From contig NZ_CP021247.1 in NCBI RefSeq assembly GCF_017309955.1, positions 62,001-126,000 on the forward strand: DNA of 64,000 nt, given 5' to 3'. This DNA is from Novosphingobium sp. KA1 (GTDB taxonomy: Bacteria; Pseudomonadota; Alphaproteobacteria; Sphingomonadales; Sphingomonadaceae). Position numbers and translations under genes: made by a program. The notes beneath the pieces are model-generated. The model had not been told where the DNA came from. It saw only the letters and a program-made list of their open reading frames with translations, and did not search any database. Of this stretch, positions 26,521 through 36,192 are shown one piece after another (within the stretch, counting starts at the first letter, position 1; every line of letters starts with the position of its first letter).

Positions 26521-27045
26521 TTATTCTTCCGCAAAAGCCGCGTTGACGACAATGCGTTCGTGATCCCACTCGGGAACGGCGGCGGTGGTCATCGGCACCA
26601 TGAAACGGCGCCGTTTTCCATCCTCGCCTACCGGACGCTCGATCTCGATCACGTCGCCGGCGCCGAAGTTCTCGACCCCGATGCAGGTGCCGAGGTCGTC
26701 ACCCGCGTCGGAAACGGCGCGCAGGCCCAGAAGGTCGGCGTGATAATACTCGCCCTCCTCCAGTTCCGGCATCGACGCGCGCGGGACGGTGAGCGCGGTG
26801 CCGCGCAGCTTCTCGGCAGCCGTGCGATCCGGCACTTCCTCGAAACGCGCAATCGCACCGCCCTTGCCGTCATCGCGCAGCTTGACGAGCGTCAGAGTGG
26901 AATCCCTGCCCATTGACTCGTTGAAGGCGCGGTAGCGCTTGAGCGCCGCCACGCCTTCACCGAACAGCTTGAGGCGAACCTCGCCCGTCACGCCGTGCGC
27001 GCCAGTGATGGCAGCAAGCGTGACGGGGCGGTCTTGACCAGCCAT
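26521..27045 (-). CDS. rimM: Ribosome maturation factor RimM
   Basis: A 174-residue 16S rRNA processing factor that binds S19 and helps 30S head assembly. The N-terminal RimM barrel starts [24 protein letters not shown], and the C-terminal PRC-barrel contains [21 protein letters not shown] and the ending [19 protein letters not shown]. It lies 18 bases after rpsP. Confidence 0.96.
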   Translation of the reverse strand: MAGQDRPVTLAAITGAHGVTGEVRLKLFGEGVAALKRYRAFNESMGRDSTLTLVKLRDDGKGGAIARFEEVPDRTAAEKLRGTALTVPRASMPELEEGEYYHADLLGLRAVSDAGDDLGTCIGVENFGAGDVIEIERPVGEDGKRRRFMVPMTTAAVPEWDHERIVVNAAFAEE

Positions 27046-27063
27046 CTGGATCTAACCTGAAGC

Positions 27064-27492
27064 TTAGGCTTCGGTCGATTCCTCAGCGGCTGCTTCAGCA
27101 GGCGCTTCTTCAGCGGCCGGAGCGGCAGCAGCAGCGGCGGCAGCTTCTTCAGCTTCGCGCAGCTTTTCAGCCTTTTCTTCAGCGCGGTCCTTGGCCTTCT
27201 GGCCCGGCTCGCCCTTCTTGGCGTTCACGGTGGCGGCGCGTTCCTTGATGCCGGCCTTGTCGAGCAGGCGGGCAACGCGGTCGGTCGGCTGGGCGCCAAC
27301 GCCGAGCCAGTAACGCACGCGGTCTTCGACCAGACGGACGCGGTTTTCGTCGTCCTTGGCGAGGATCGGGTTGTAGGTGCCGACCTGCTCAAGATACTTG
27401 CCGTCGCGCGGAGCGCGCGAGTTGGAGACGACGATCTTGTAGTAAGGACGCTTCTTCGCGCCACCGCGCGACAGACGGATCGAAACGGACAT
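27064..27492 (-). CDS. rpsP: 30S ribosomal protein S16 with alanine/glutamate-rich tail
   Basis: A 142-residue S16. The core (residues 1-80) begins [22 protein letters not shown] and includes the [17 protein letters not shown] segment. The remaining third is a low-complexity, alanine- and glutamate-rich tail, much longer than the 80-90 residues of enterobacterial S16 but common among sphingomonads. The tail is likely disordered and outside the ribosome core. It is first in the rpsP-rimM run and follows ffh by about 30 bases. Confidence 0.96.
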   Translation of the reverse strand: MSVSIRLSRGGAKKRPYYKIVVSNSRAPRDGKYLEQVGTYNPILAKDDENRVRLVEDRVRYWLGVGAQPTDRVARLLDKAGIKERAATVNAKKGEPGQKAKDRAEEKAEKLREAEEAAAAAAAAPAAEEAPAEAAAEESTEA

Positions 27493-27522
27493 TGTTCTAC
27501 CTTTCCTTCAAATCTTCAAAAA

Positions 27523-28959
27523 TTACTTCTTCAGAAACTTGCTGAGATCGGGACCGCCGAGACCGGGCATACCGCCGGCGCTACCGCCACCCAATCCGGG
27601 CATGGCAGCATCGAGACCGCCCTTGCCGAACATCGCGGCCAGCCCCTTGAGGCCGCCCATCTTCTTGATCTGCTTCATGGCCTTGGACATCTCGAGGTGC
27701 ATTTTCAGCAGCTTGTTGACGTCCTGGACATTGGTGCCCGAACCGTTGGCGACGCGGATCTTGCGCTTGGCGTTGAGCAGCGCGGGATTGGCGCGCTCCT
27801 TCGGCGTCATCGAACCGATGATCGCATCCATGCGCAGCAGAACGCGGTCGTCCATGCCCGAGGCCTGCATCGCCGCCTTGGCCTTCTTCATGCCCGGCAT
27901 CATGCCGGCCAGCGCGCCAAGGCCGCCCATCTTCTGCATCTGGCTGAGCTGCATGCGCAGGTCGTTCATGTCGAACTTGCCCTGCTCCATGCGCTTGGCC
28001 AGCGCTTCGGCTTCCTCGACCTTGACCGCTTCGGCCGCCTTTTCGACGATCGAGACGATATCGCCCATGCCGAGGATACGGTTGGCGACGCGGCTGGGGT
28101 GGAAGACCTCGAGGGCCTCCATCTTTTCGCCGATGCCCGCGAACTTGATCGGCTTGCCGGTGACGGCCCGCATCGACAGCGCCGCACCGCCGCGCGCATC
28201 ACCGTCCATACGGGTGAGCACGACGCCGGTCAGGTCGACTTCGCCGGCGAACGACTGCGCAACGTTGACCGCGTCCTGACCCGTCAGCGAGTCGACCACC
28301 AGCAGCGTTTCACGGGGCGTCGAGATGGCGGCAACCGCCTTCATCTCGTCCATCAGCTGCGTGTCGACGTGGAGACGGCCGGCGGTGTCGAGCAGCAGCA
28401 CGTCCACGGCCTGAAGGCGAGCCGACTGCATCGCGCGGGTGGCGATCTCGGTCGGCTGCTGGCCGGCGATGATCGGCAGGGTGGCGACGCCCACCTGCTC
28501 GCCCAGGACACGAAGCTGTTCCTGCGCCGCCGGACGGTTGACGTCCAGCGAGGCCATCATGACCTTCTTGCCCTGCTTCTCCTTGAGGAGGCGGGCGATC
28601 TTGGCGGTGCTGGTGGTCTTGCCCGAGCCCTGCAGACCGACCATCATGATGACGACGGGCGGAACCGCTTCCAGATCGAGTTCGGCGGTCTGGTCACCGC
28701 CGAGCATCTCGATCAGCGCGTCATTGACGATCTTGACGACCTGCTGGCCGGGCGTGACCGACTTCAGGACCGACTGGCCGACAGCCTTTTCAGTGACCTG
28801 ATCGATGAAGCGGCGCACGACGGGGAGCGCGACATCGGCTTCGAGCAGCGCGATGCGCACTTCGCGCATGGCATCGCGAACGTCCTGCTCCTTGAGCGCG
28901 CCGCGGCCACGCAGCTTGTCGAAAACGCCACCAAGACGATCCGAAAGGCTGTCGAACAT
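27523..28959 (-). CDS. ffh: Signal recognition particle protein Ffh
   Basis: A 478-residue SRP54 GTPase that targets inner-membrane proteins to FtsY and the translocon. The N domain starts MFDSLSDRLGGVFDKLRGRG; the G domain has GLQGSGKTTSTAKIA (G1), DTAGRLHVD and TRMDGDARGGAALS; the methionine-rich M domain (from about residue 320) ends in a glycine-rich tail. ATG at 28959 is preceded by TGGAG, so it is preferred to an in-frame ATG four codons upstream. It heads the ffh-rpsP-rimM run. Confidence 0.97.
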   Translation of the reverse strand: MFDSLSDRLGGVFDKLRGRGALKEQDVRDAMREVRIALLEADVALPVVRRFIDQVTEKAVGQSVLKSVTPGQQVVKIVNDALIEMLGGDQTAELDLEAVPPVVIMMVGLQGSGKTTSTAKIARLLKEKQGKKVMMASLDVNRPAAQEQLRVLGEQVGVATLPIIAGQQPTEIATRAMQSARLQAVDVLLLDTAGRLHVDTQLMDEMKAVAAISTPRETLLVVDSLTGQDAVNVAQSFAGEVDLTGVVLTRMDGDARGGAALSMRAVTGKPIKFAGIGEKMEALEVFHPSRVANRILGMGDIVSIVEKAAEAVKVEEAEALAKRMEQGKFDMNDLRMQLSQMQKMGGLGALAGMMPGMKKAKAAMQASGMDDRVLLRMDAIIGSMTPKERANPALLNAKRKIRVANGSGTNVQDVNKLLKMHLEMSKAMKQIKKMGGLKGLAAMFGKGGLDAAMPGLGGGSAGGMPGLGGPDLSKFLKK

Positions 28960-29003
28960 GCCTAACTCCACTTTTGACCGACCGCTGGGTCAGCCAGAAC
29001 GCC

Positions 29004-29092
29004 AAAAACGCCGGTGGGCGAAACCTCGCTGACCGGCGTGACGGAAACCTTATGCGAAAAACGCCGGCGGACGAAACCTCGTCGGCCAGCGT
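29004..29092 (-). terminator. Two tandem near-identical terminators after tRNA-Ala
   Basis: Two related hairpins repeat with a 53-base period. The first pairs ACGCCGGT (29008-29015) with ACCGGCGT (29032-29039) and the second ACGCCGGC (29061-29068) with GCCAGCGT (29085-29092, one mismatch). Both have an inner CGAAACCTCG-type stem and an A-run that becomes a U-tract on the minus strand. They sit just after tRNA-Ala and before ffh. Confidence 0.78.
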
Positions 29093-29165
29093 ATCGCGTT
29101 CCCGCGAAACTGATATGTCGAAATAGCCCGGCAAAAATAAATTTGAAAGGCTGTTTCGGAAGAAA

Positions 29166-29241
29166 TGGTGGAGCCTAGCGGGATCGAACCGCTGACCTCC
29201 TGCATGCCATGCAGGCGCTCTCCCAGCTGAGCTAAGGCCCC
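29166..29241 (-). tRNA. tRNA-Ala (anticodon GGC)
   Basis: The cloverleaf has acceptor GGGGCCT/AGGCTCC with the G3-U70 wobble that defines alanine identity, D arm GCTC/GAGC, anticodon stem CCTGC/GCAGG with loop ATGGCAT, and T loop TTCGATC. Discriminator A and CCA (29166-29168) are encoded. Confidence 0.96.
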
Positions 29242-29422
29242 ATTCACTTCACCGGATCGACCTGGGAGGTTTGATCCGATCCCGCTGCGGCAGCGTGTGC
29301 CTCCGCTTGGGAGGCCGCCCTCTAGATGGGGTTCTCCGGGCTGGCAAGAGGAAATTTTCACCGACCTGTCATTTTTTGAACGGCGGCCGAAAAAACGATC
29401 CGCGCCCCCTCCCCATCCACCC

Positions 29423-29502
29423 CCGCTCATCCTGAGCCTGCCAAAGGATGGAGGCCCGGCGCGGCGCCGCCGGGGGCTTCGACACGCTCAGCCTGAGCGG
29501 GT
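29423..29502. repeat. REP-like palindromic repeat (GCTCAGCCTGAGCGG type)
   Basis: Two inverted modules: CCGCTCATCCTGAGCCTG (29423-29440) and CGACACGCTCAGCCTGAGCGG (from 29480 to 29500). The right arm GCTCAGCCTGAGCGG is complementary to the left CCGCTCAtcCTGAGC apart from two bases. From general knowledge this core recurs between genes in many sphingomonad genomes; it is unrelated to the long-hairpin family elsewhere in the window. Confidence 0.7.
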
Positions 29503-29550
29503 TGAGCGTATTTCCCGCAAAGGAATCGGGGGCAATCGCCGCAGAAACGA

Positions 29551-29583
29551 GAAAGGGCGCGGCCACCGAAGCGCCGCGCCCTT
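29551..29583 (-). terminator. Terminator after the FYDLN-acid gene
   Basis: AAAGGGCGCGGC (29551-29562) pairs with GCCGCGCCCTTT (29572-29583) over a nine-base loop. The minus-strand U-tract is short (TTTCTCG). Confidence 0.75.
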
Positions 29584-29589
29584 TCCTGA

Positions 29590-31479
<1,890 letters not shown>

Positions 31480-31531
31480 AGCCTTTCCTCCGGTGGACAG
31501 TGCCGACATAGCCCACCGGGGGAGCAGTCCG

Positions 31532-31576
31532 CCGGGAGACAGTCTTCCGCGAGACAGTCTCCCGCGAGACACCCTT
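31532..31576. repeat. Three tandem 15-bp repeats after aroA
   Basis: Units CCGGGAGACAGTCTT, CCGCGAGACAGTCTC and CCGCGAGACACCCTT follow each other directly at 31532, 31547 and 31562. They lie in the 186-base gap between aroA and the next small gene. No function is assigned. Confidence 0.75.
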
Positions 31577-31665
31577 TTCGGCAGGCCACTACCCCGTCCC
31601 CCGAGCCACACGGTTACCATTCGACAAGGTTCGCGCGCCTAGCCTCTCGGTGAAGGGAGGCCATC

Positions 31666-31911
31666 ATGACATCGATTCGGACCTGTCGTGCAGCGCCGAT
31701 CCAGCGGCATCACAGCCTGCGCCGATGGCTCGGCGCCCTGCCCCTGCCCTTGCTTGCGGCATTGACCCTGATCCTGCCGCTGGTCGGCGCCAGCATCGGT
31801 ATCGCGGTGGTCATGCTGGCCTGGCTGGCGCGCGATTCAGGGCGTTTCGAGCAGGAACTGATCGACCTCTACGGCCCCGACAGCCCGGAACTGACCAGCC
31901 CGGAGCCCTGA
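31666..31911 (+). CDS. Small membrane protein between aroA and cmk, function unknown
   Basis: An 81-residue protein with a basic N terminus (RTCRAAPIQRHHSLRRW) and a hydrophobic stretch of about 32 residues (positions 22-54) that may form one long or two short helices, then an acidic tail (FEQELIDLYGPDSPELTSPEP). GGGAGG precedes the ATG by six bases, a strong ribosome site. I do not recognise the family. It lies in the same direction between aroA and cmk. Confidence 0.65.
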   Translation: MTSIRTCRAAPIQRHHSLRRWLGALPLPLLAALTLILPLVGASIGIAVVMLAWLARDSGRFEQELIDLYGPDSPELTSPEP

Positions 31912-31978
31912 ACCCGTTCTTGACGCCGCTATTGCCGCCACTCTTGCCACTCGCCTGCCAAGCCGCCATGACCGCGCG

Positions 31979-32602
31979 ATGATTATCGCCGTAGACGGAC
32001 CCACCGCATCGGGCAAAGGCACTATCGCCAAGGCCCTCGCCCACCATTTCGGACTGCCCCACCTCGACACCGGCCTGCTCTACCGCGCGGTCGGCCGCCA
32101 GTGCTTCCTCGATGGCGGCAACCCCGACGATCCCGTCGACGCCCTTGCCGCCTGCACTTTCCCCGAAGGCCTGCTGGAAGACCCAGAACTGCGCTCCGAA
32201 GCCAGTGGCGGCCTGGCAAGCCGGGTCTCGGTCCACCCCGCGGTGCGCCAGGCGCTCTACGAACGCCAGCACGCCTTCGCGGTCCAGCCCGGCGGCGCCG
32301 TGCTCGACGGGCGCGACATCGGCACCGTGATCGCCCCGGAAGCGGAGGCCAAGCTGTTTGTCGTCGCCTCGGTCGAAGCCCGCGCCCAGCGCCGCTTCCT
32401 CGAAATGCAGGCGCATGGCCGCGACGTCACCCTGGAGGCGATCACCGCCGACCTGGCCGCCCGCGACGAACGCGACCGGGGGCGCAAGGACGCGCCGCTG
32501 ATCGCCGCTGACGACGCCATCGAGATCGACACCTCGGAACTGAAGCGCGAGGAAGCCATCGCCGCGGCCATTGCCGCCGTGGATGCGCTCCGGGTCGATT
32601 AA
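31979..32602 (+). CDS. cmk: Cytidylate kinase
   Basis: A 207-residue P-loop kinase phosphorylating CMP and dCMP. MIIAVDGPTASGKGTIAKALA is the Walker A region, LDTGLLYRAVGRQ the substrate motif and VLDGRDIGTVIAPEAEAKLFV the second conserved block. It is followed by rpsA as in many bacteria. Confidence 0.96.
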   Translation: MIIAVDGPTASGKGTIAKALAHHFGLPHLDTGLLYRAVGRQCFLDGGNPDDPVDALAACTFPEGLLEDPELRSEASGGLASRVSVHPAVRQALYERQHAFAVQPGGAVLDGRDIGTVIAPEAEAKLFVVASVEARAQRRFLEMQAHGRDVTLEAITADLAARDERDRGRKDAPLIAADDAIEIDTSELKREEAIAAAIAAVDALRVD

Positions 32603-32842
32603 GCGCCTTTCGGATACGACGAAACCGCGCCGCATCCGCCTATTTCCTTGCATTTCACCCCCCATGCGCGTAGGGGCCGCCGGTCTGGAGAACCGCCTGG
32701 TTCGACAGACGCCGTGGACGGCATTCGGCCCCCACGGCGGTTCGGCCCTTTTGGCCCGGGTTTCGCATGGTGCGAAACGCGGAGGAAAGACCGGCGGATC
32801 AAACCGCCAGGCCGGAAAAAACTAAACAGGATTAAACCTTTA
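32603..32842 (+). promoter_or_regulatory. rpsA leader region with hairpins
   Basis: This 240-base gap between cmk and rpsA holds two clear hairpins: GTTTCGCA-TGG-TGCGAAAC (32760-32778) and GGCGG-ATCAAA-CCGCC (32793-32808), both shortly before the rpsA start. S1 is autoregulated in several bacteria through its mRNA leader, so these could be such a structure, but no homology to a known leader was seen. GGATTAAACC just before the ATG is a weak ribosome site, as expected for rpsA. Confidence 0.45.
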
Positions 32843-34558
32843 ATGGCTACTTCTGCCAATCCGACTCGCGACGATTTCGCGAAGATGCTTGACGATCAGC
32901 TCGGCGGTGTCGCCGATGACGGCTTCGAAGGCCGCGTCGTCAAGGGTACCGTCACTGCCATCGAAAACGACAAGGCCGTCATCGACGTGGGCCTGAAGAG
33001 CGAGGGCCGCGTTGCCCTGCGCGAATTCGCCCGCGGTGAAGGCGAGCACGGTCTCAAGGTCGGTGACGAAGTCGAAGTTTACGTCGACCGCGTCGAGAAC
33101 GCCGACGGTGAAGCGATGCTGTCGCGCGACCGCGCACGCCGCGAAGCCGCCTGGGACAAGCTCGAGAACGAATTCGGTGAAGGCAAGCGCGTCGAAGGCG
33201 TGATCTTCGGCCGCGTCAAGGGCGGCTTCACCGTCGACCTCGACGGCGCCGTTGCGTTCCTCCCCGGCTCGCAGGTCGACATCCCCCCCGTGCGCGACGT
33301 CACCCCGCTGATGGACGTGCCGCAGCCCTTCCAGATCCTGAAGATGGACCGTCGCCGCGGCAACATCGTCGTGTCGCGTCGCGCCGTCCTCGAAGAAACG
33401 CGCGCCGAACAGCGCAGCGAGCTGATCGACAAGCTGAGCGAAGGCCAGGTCATCGAAGGCGTCGTCAAGAACATCACCGACTACGGTGCGTTCGTTGACC
33501 TCGGCGGCATCGACGGCCTGCTCCATGTCACCGACATGAGCTACAAGCGCGTCAACCACCCGAGCGAAGTGATCGCCATCGGCGACACCGTGAAGGTGCA
33601 GATCATCCGCATCAACCAGGACACCCAGCGCATCAGCCTCGGCATGAAGCAGCTGGAAAGCGATCCGTGGGAAGGCGCCGCCGTCAAGTACCCCGTGGGC
33701 GCCAAGCTCACCGGCACCGTCACCAACATCACCGAATACGGTGCGTTCGTGGAACTGGAAGCCGGCATCGAGGGCCTTGTCCACGTTTCGGAAATGTCCT
33801 GGACCAAGAAGAACGTCCACCCCGGCAAGATCGTCTCGACCTCGCAGGAAGTCGAAGTGGTCGTTCTCGAAGTCGATTCGGACAAGCGCCGCATCTCGCT
33901 CGGCCTCAAGCAGGCTCAGCAGAACCCCTGGGAAGCCTTCGCCGAGAAGCACCCCGTCGGTTCGACCGTCGAAGGCGAAGTCAAGAACGCGACCGAGTTC
34001 GGTCTGTTCATCGGCCTCGACGGCGACGTGGACGGCATGGTTCACATGTCGGACATCGCCTGGGGCATCTCGGGCGAGGACGCGCTGGCTCTGCACCGCA
34101 AGGGCGAGCAGGTTTCGGCCGTTGTGCTCGACGTCGACGTCGAGAAGGAACGCATCAGCCTCGGCATGAAGCAGCTTGAGCGTGGTGCTCCGGCAGCTGG
34201 CGGCGTTGCCGCTTCGGCCGGCGGCAGCTCGCTGCGCCGCAACGAAGTCGTCACCGTCACCGTTCTCGAAGTTCGCGACGGCGGCCTGGAAGTCCAGGCT
34301 GGCGACGATGGCGCCACCGGCTTCATCAAGCGTTCGGACCTCGGCCGCGACCGCGACGAACAGCGCCCCGACCGCTTCCAGGTCGGCCAGAAGCTGGACG
34401 CCATGGTCACCGGTTTCGACCGTTCGAAGAAGCCGACCTTCTCGGTCAAGGCTCGCCAGCTTCACGAAGAAAAGGAAGCTGTCGAACAGTACGGTTCGTC
34501 GGACTCGGGCGCTTCGCTCGGCGACATCCTCGGCGAAGCTCTCAAGAACCGTTCGTAA
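32843..34558 (+). CDS. rpsA: 30S ribosomal protein S1
   Basis: A 571-residue mRNA-binding ribosomal protein with six S1 (OB-fold) repeats; the best are the third to fifth, with VVKNITDYGAFVDLGGIDGL, TVTNITEYGAFVELEAGIEG and EVKNATEFGLFIGLDGDVDG. The start MATSANPTRDDF at 32843 is chosen; an open frame from 32648 is leader. It is followed by three hairpins, the last a terminator. Confidence 0.97.
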   Translation: MATSANPTRDDFAKMLDDQLGGVADDGFEGRVVKGTVTAIENDKAVIDVGLKSEGRVALREFARGEGEHGLKVGDEVEVYVDRVENADGEAMLSRDRARREAAWDKLENEFGEGKRVEGVIFGRVKGGFTVDLDGAVAFLPGSQVDIPPVRDVTPLMDVPQPFQILKMDRRRGNIVVSRRAVLEETRAEQRSELIDKLSEGQVIEGVVKNITDYGAFVDLGGIDGLLHVTDMSYKRVNHPSEVIAIGDTVKVQIIRINQDTQRISLGMKQLESDPWEGAAVKYPVGAKLTGTVTNITEYGAFVELEAGIEGLVHVSEMSWTKKNVHPGKIVSTSQEVEVVVLEVDSDKRRISLGLKQAQQNPWEAFAEKHPVGSTVEGEVKNATEFGLFIGLDGDVDGMVHMSDIAWGISGEDALALHRKGEQVSAVVLDVDVEKERISLGMKQLERGAPAAGGVAASAGGSSLRRNEVVTVTVLEVRDGGLEVQAGDDGATGFIKRSDLGRDRDEQRPDRFQVGQKLDAMVTGFDRSKKPTFSVKARQLHEEKEAVEQYGSSDSGASLGDILGEALKNRS

Positions 34559-34726
34559 GCCGAGCCCAGGAATGCAGGCGACATTCGCATCGCAAATGGC
34601 AGCCTGCATTCCGCTCGGGGCGAAGGCCGGCCAGCGGGCACAGCCCGTCTGACGTCACGGGATTTACTCCCGTGACGGCCTCCCCGCCCGAACAGTCGAG
34701 CTTCACCGCGAGGTGAACCAGTAAAG

Positions 34727-34756
34727 GCCCGTCCGGAGAAATCCGGGCGGGCTTTT
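34727..34756 (+). terminator. Rho-independent terminator after rpsA
   Basis: GCCCGTCCGGA (34727-34737) pairs with TCCGGGCGGGC (34742-34752) over GAAA, with one G-U pair, followed by TTTTGCTTT. Two further hairpins precede it: CGTCACGGG/CCCGTGACG near 34655-34679 and TTCACC/GGTGAA near 34702-34717. Confidence 0.88.
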
Positions 34757-34800
34757 GCTTTGGGCGTCATTCGCTACATAGGCCTCCAAGGAGAGACCCC

Positions 34801-35559
34801 ATGCTCGAAATCCATCAGTTCCCCTGCCTCAGCGACAACTACGGCTATCTGCTGCACGATTCCGCCAGCGGCGAGACGGTCTGCATCGATACGCCTGACG
34901 CCGATGAATATCTGAAGCAGGCCGCCGCCAAGGGCTGGCAGATCACCCAGATCTGGAACACCCACTGGCACCCGGACCACGCCGGCGGCAACGGCGCCAT
35001 CAAGGCGGCGACCGGCTGCACGATCACCGCGCCCGAGGGCGATGCCGGCAAGATCGCGGGCGTCGACCGCCGCGTCGATCAGGGCGATACGGTGAAGATC
35101 GGCGACTGGACCGCGCAAGTGCTCGACGTCGGCGGCCATACGCTCGGCCACTGCGCCTACTGGCTGCCCGAGCCAAGAATCGCCTTCGTCGGCGATTCGG
35201 TCTTTGCGCTCGGCTGCGGCCGCATGTTCGAGGGCACCGCGCCGCAGTTCTGGGAAAGCCTCCTGCGCATCAAGGCGCTCCCCGCCGATACCCTGCTCTA
35301 CTGCGCGCACGAGTACACCGCCGCGAACGCCAGGTTCGCGCTCCATGCCGACCCGGACAACGCCGAACTCGCCACTTATGCCGAGGACATCACCCGCGCC
35401 CGCGCCGCCGGCATGCCGACCGTGCCCGCCAGATTGGGCCGCGAACTGCTGACCAACCCGTTCCTGCGCGCCGACGATCCGGCCTTGCAGGCGCGCTGGG
35501 GGGGCCATGATGCGGTGACAACCTTCGCCGCGCTGCGCGAAGCCAAGAACACCTTCTGA
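34801..35559 (+). CDS. gloB: Hydroxyacylglutathione hydrolase (glyoxalase II)
   Basis: A 252-residue metallo-beta-lactamase-fold enzyme that hydrolyses S-D-lactoylglutathione in methylglyoxal detoxification. The dinuclear metal motif is T54-H55-W-H57-P-D59-H60, with later ligands in DVGGHTLGHCAYW and FVGDSVFALGCGRMFEG; the C-terminal glutathione-binding helices contain CAHEYTAANARFA. AAGGAG lies just before the start. It is followed five bases later by an exported deoxyribosyltransferase-like gene. Confidence 0.95.
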   Translation: MLEIHQFPCLSDNYGYLLHDSASGETVCIDTPDADEYLKQAAAKGWQITQIWNTHWHPDHAGGNGAIKAATGCTITAPEGDAGKIAGVDRRVDQGDTVKIGDWTAQVLDVGGHTLGHCAYWLPEPRIAFVGDSVFALGCGRMFEGTAPQFWESLLRIKALPADTLLYCAHEYTAANARFALHADPDNAELATYAEDITRARAAGMPTVPARLGRELLTNPFLRADDPALQARWGGHDAVTTFAALREAKNTF

Positions 35560-35564
35560 TCCCC

Positions 35565-36113
35565 ATGACCTTGCGCAAGTCCGCCTCTCTCCTCGCGCTC
35601 GCCGCCCTGCTGGCGAGCGCCGCTCCGGCCATGGCATCCAGCATGATCGTCACTTCTCCGCAGCCCCTGCCCGCCGCGCACGACGTGCCGCGCGTGTTCC
35701 TGGGCGGCAGCATCGACATGGGCAGCGCCACCGACTGGCAGGCCGATCTGATCGCGGCGCTGTCGGGCGAGAACGTGGTGATCCTCAACCCGCGCCGGCC
35801 CGACTGGAACCCGGCATGGAAGCCCGAGGCGAGCGAGCCGGAATTCCGCCGTCAGGTCGAATGGGAACTCGCCGCGCTGGAAAGCGCCGACGTCATCGTC
35901 ATGTACCTCGCCCCCGGCACGCAGAGCCCGGTGAGCCTCCTCGAACTCGGCCTCCATGCGCGCGGGGGCAAGCTTATCGTGCTCTGCCCCGAGGGCTTCT
36001 GGCGCAAGGGCAACGTCGACATCACCGCCGCGCGCTATGGCGTCACCCAAGTGGCGACGATCGACGAACTGCTGAAGGCGGTGCGTCAGCGCGTTCACGG
36101 TTGGAAAAAGTAA
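35565..36113 (+). CDS. Exported nucleoside 2-deoxyribosyltransferase-like protein
   Basis: A 182-residue protein with a clear signal peptide (MTLRKSASLLALAALLASAA, cleavage after PAMA at residue 24). The rest resembles the nucleoside 2-deoxyribosyltransferase-like family: VFLGGSIDMGSATDWQADLI, NPRRPDWNP, ADVIVMYLAPGTQSPVSLLELGLHA with the likely catalytic glutamate in LLELG, and KLIVLCPEGFWRKGNV. Known members are cytosolic nucleotide-salvage or phage enzymes, so export is odd. It follows gloB after five bases. Reaction and substrate are unproven; the fold assignment is fairly safe. Confidence 0.78.
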   Translation: MTLRKSASLLALAALLASAAPAMASSMIVTSPQPLPAAHDVPRVFLGGSIDMGSATDWQADLIAALSGENVVILNPRRPDWNPAWKPEASEPEFRRQVEWELAALESADVIVMYLAPGTQSPVSLLELGLHARGGKLIVLCPEGFWRKGNVDITAARYGVTQVATIDELLKAVRQRVHGWKK

Positions 36114-36192
36114 CCGGGACCGGTCACTTCGGGAAACCGGTCGCCCCCGCCGTGGCAGGGGCGACGATACGGTCAGGCCCCGGGCCTCGACC

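Noticed and set aside
25346..26569. Extended 407-residue TrmD with a possible N-terminal domain
   Set aside because: The first 159 residues overlap another gene and a hairpin in a shifted frame and look like random GC-rich translation; [10 protein letters not shown] at 26092 is the normal TrmD start.
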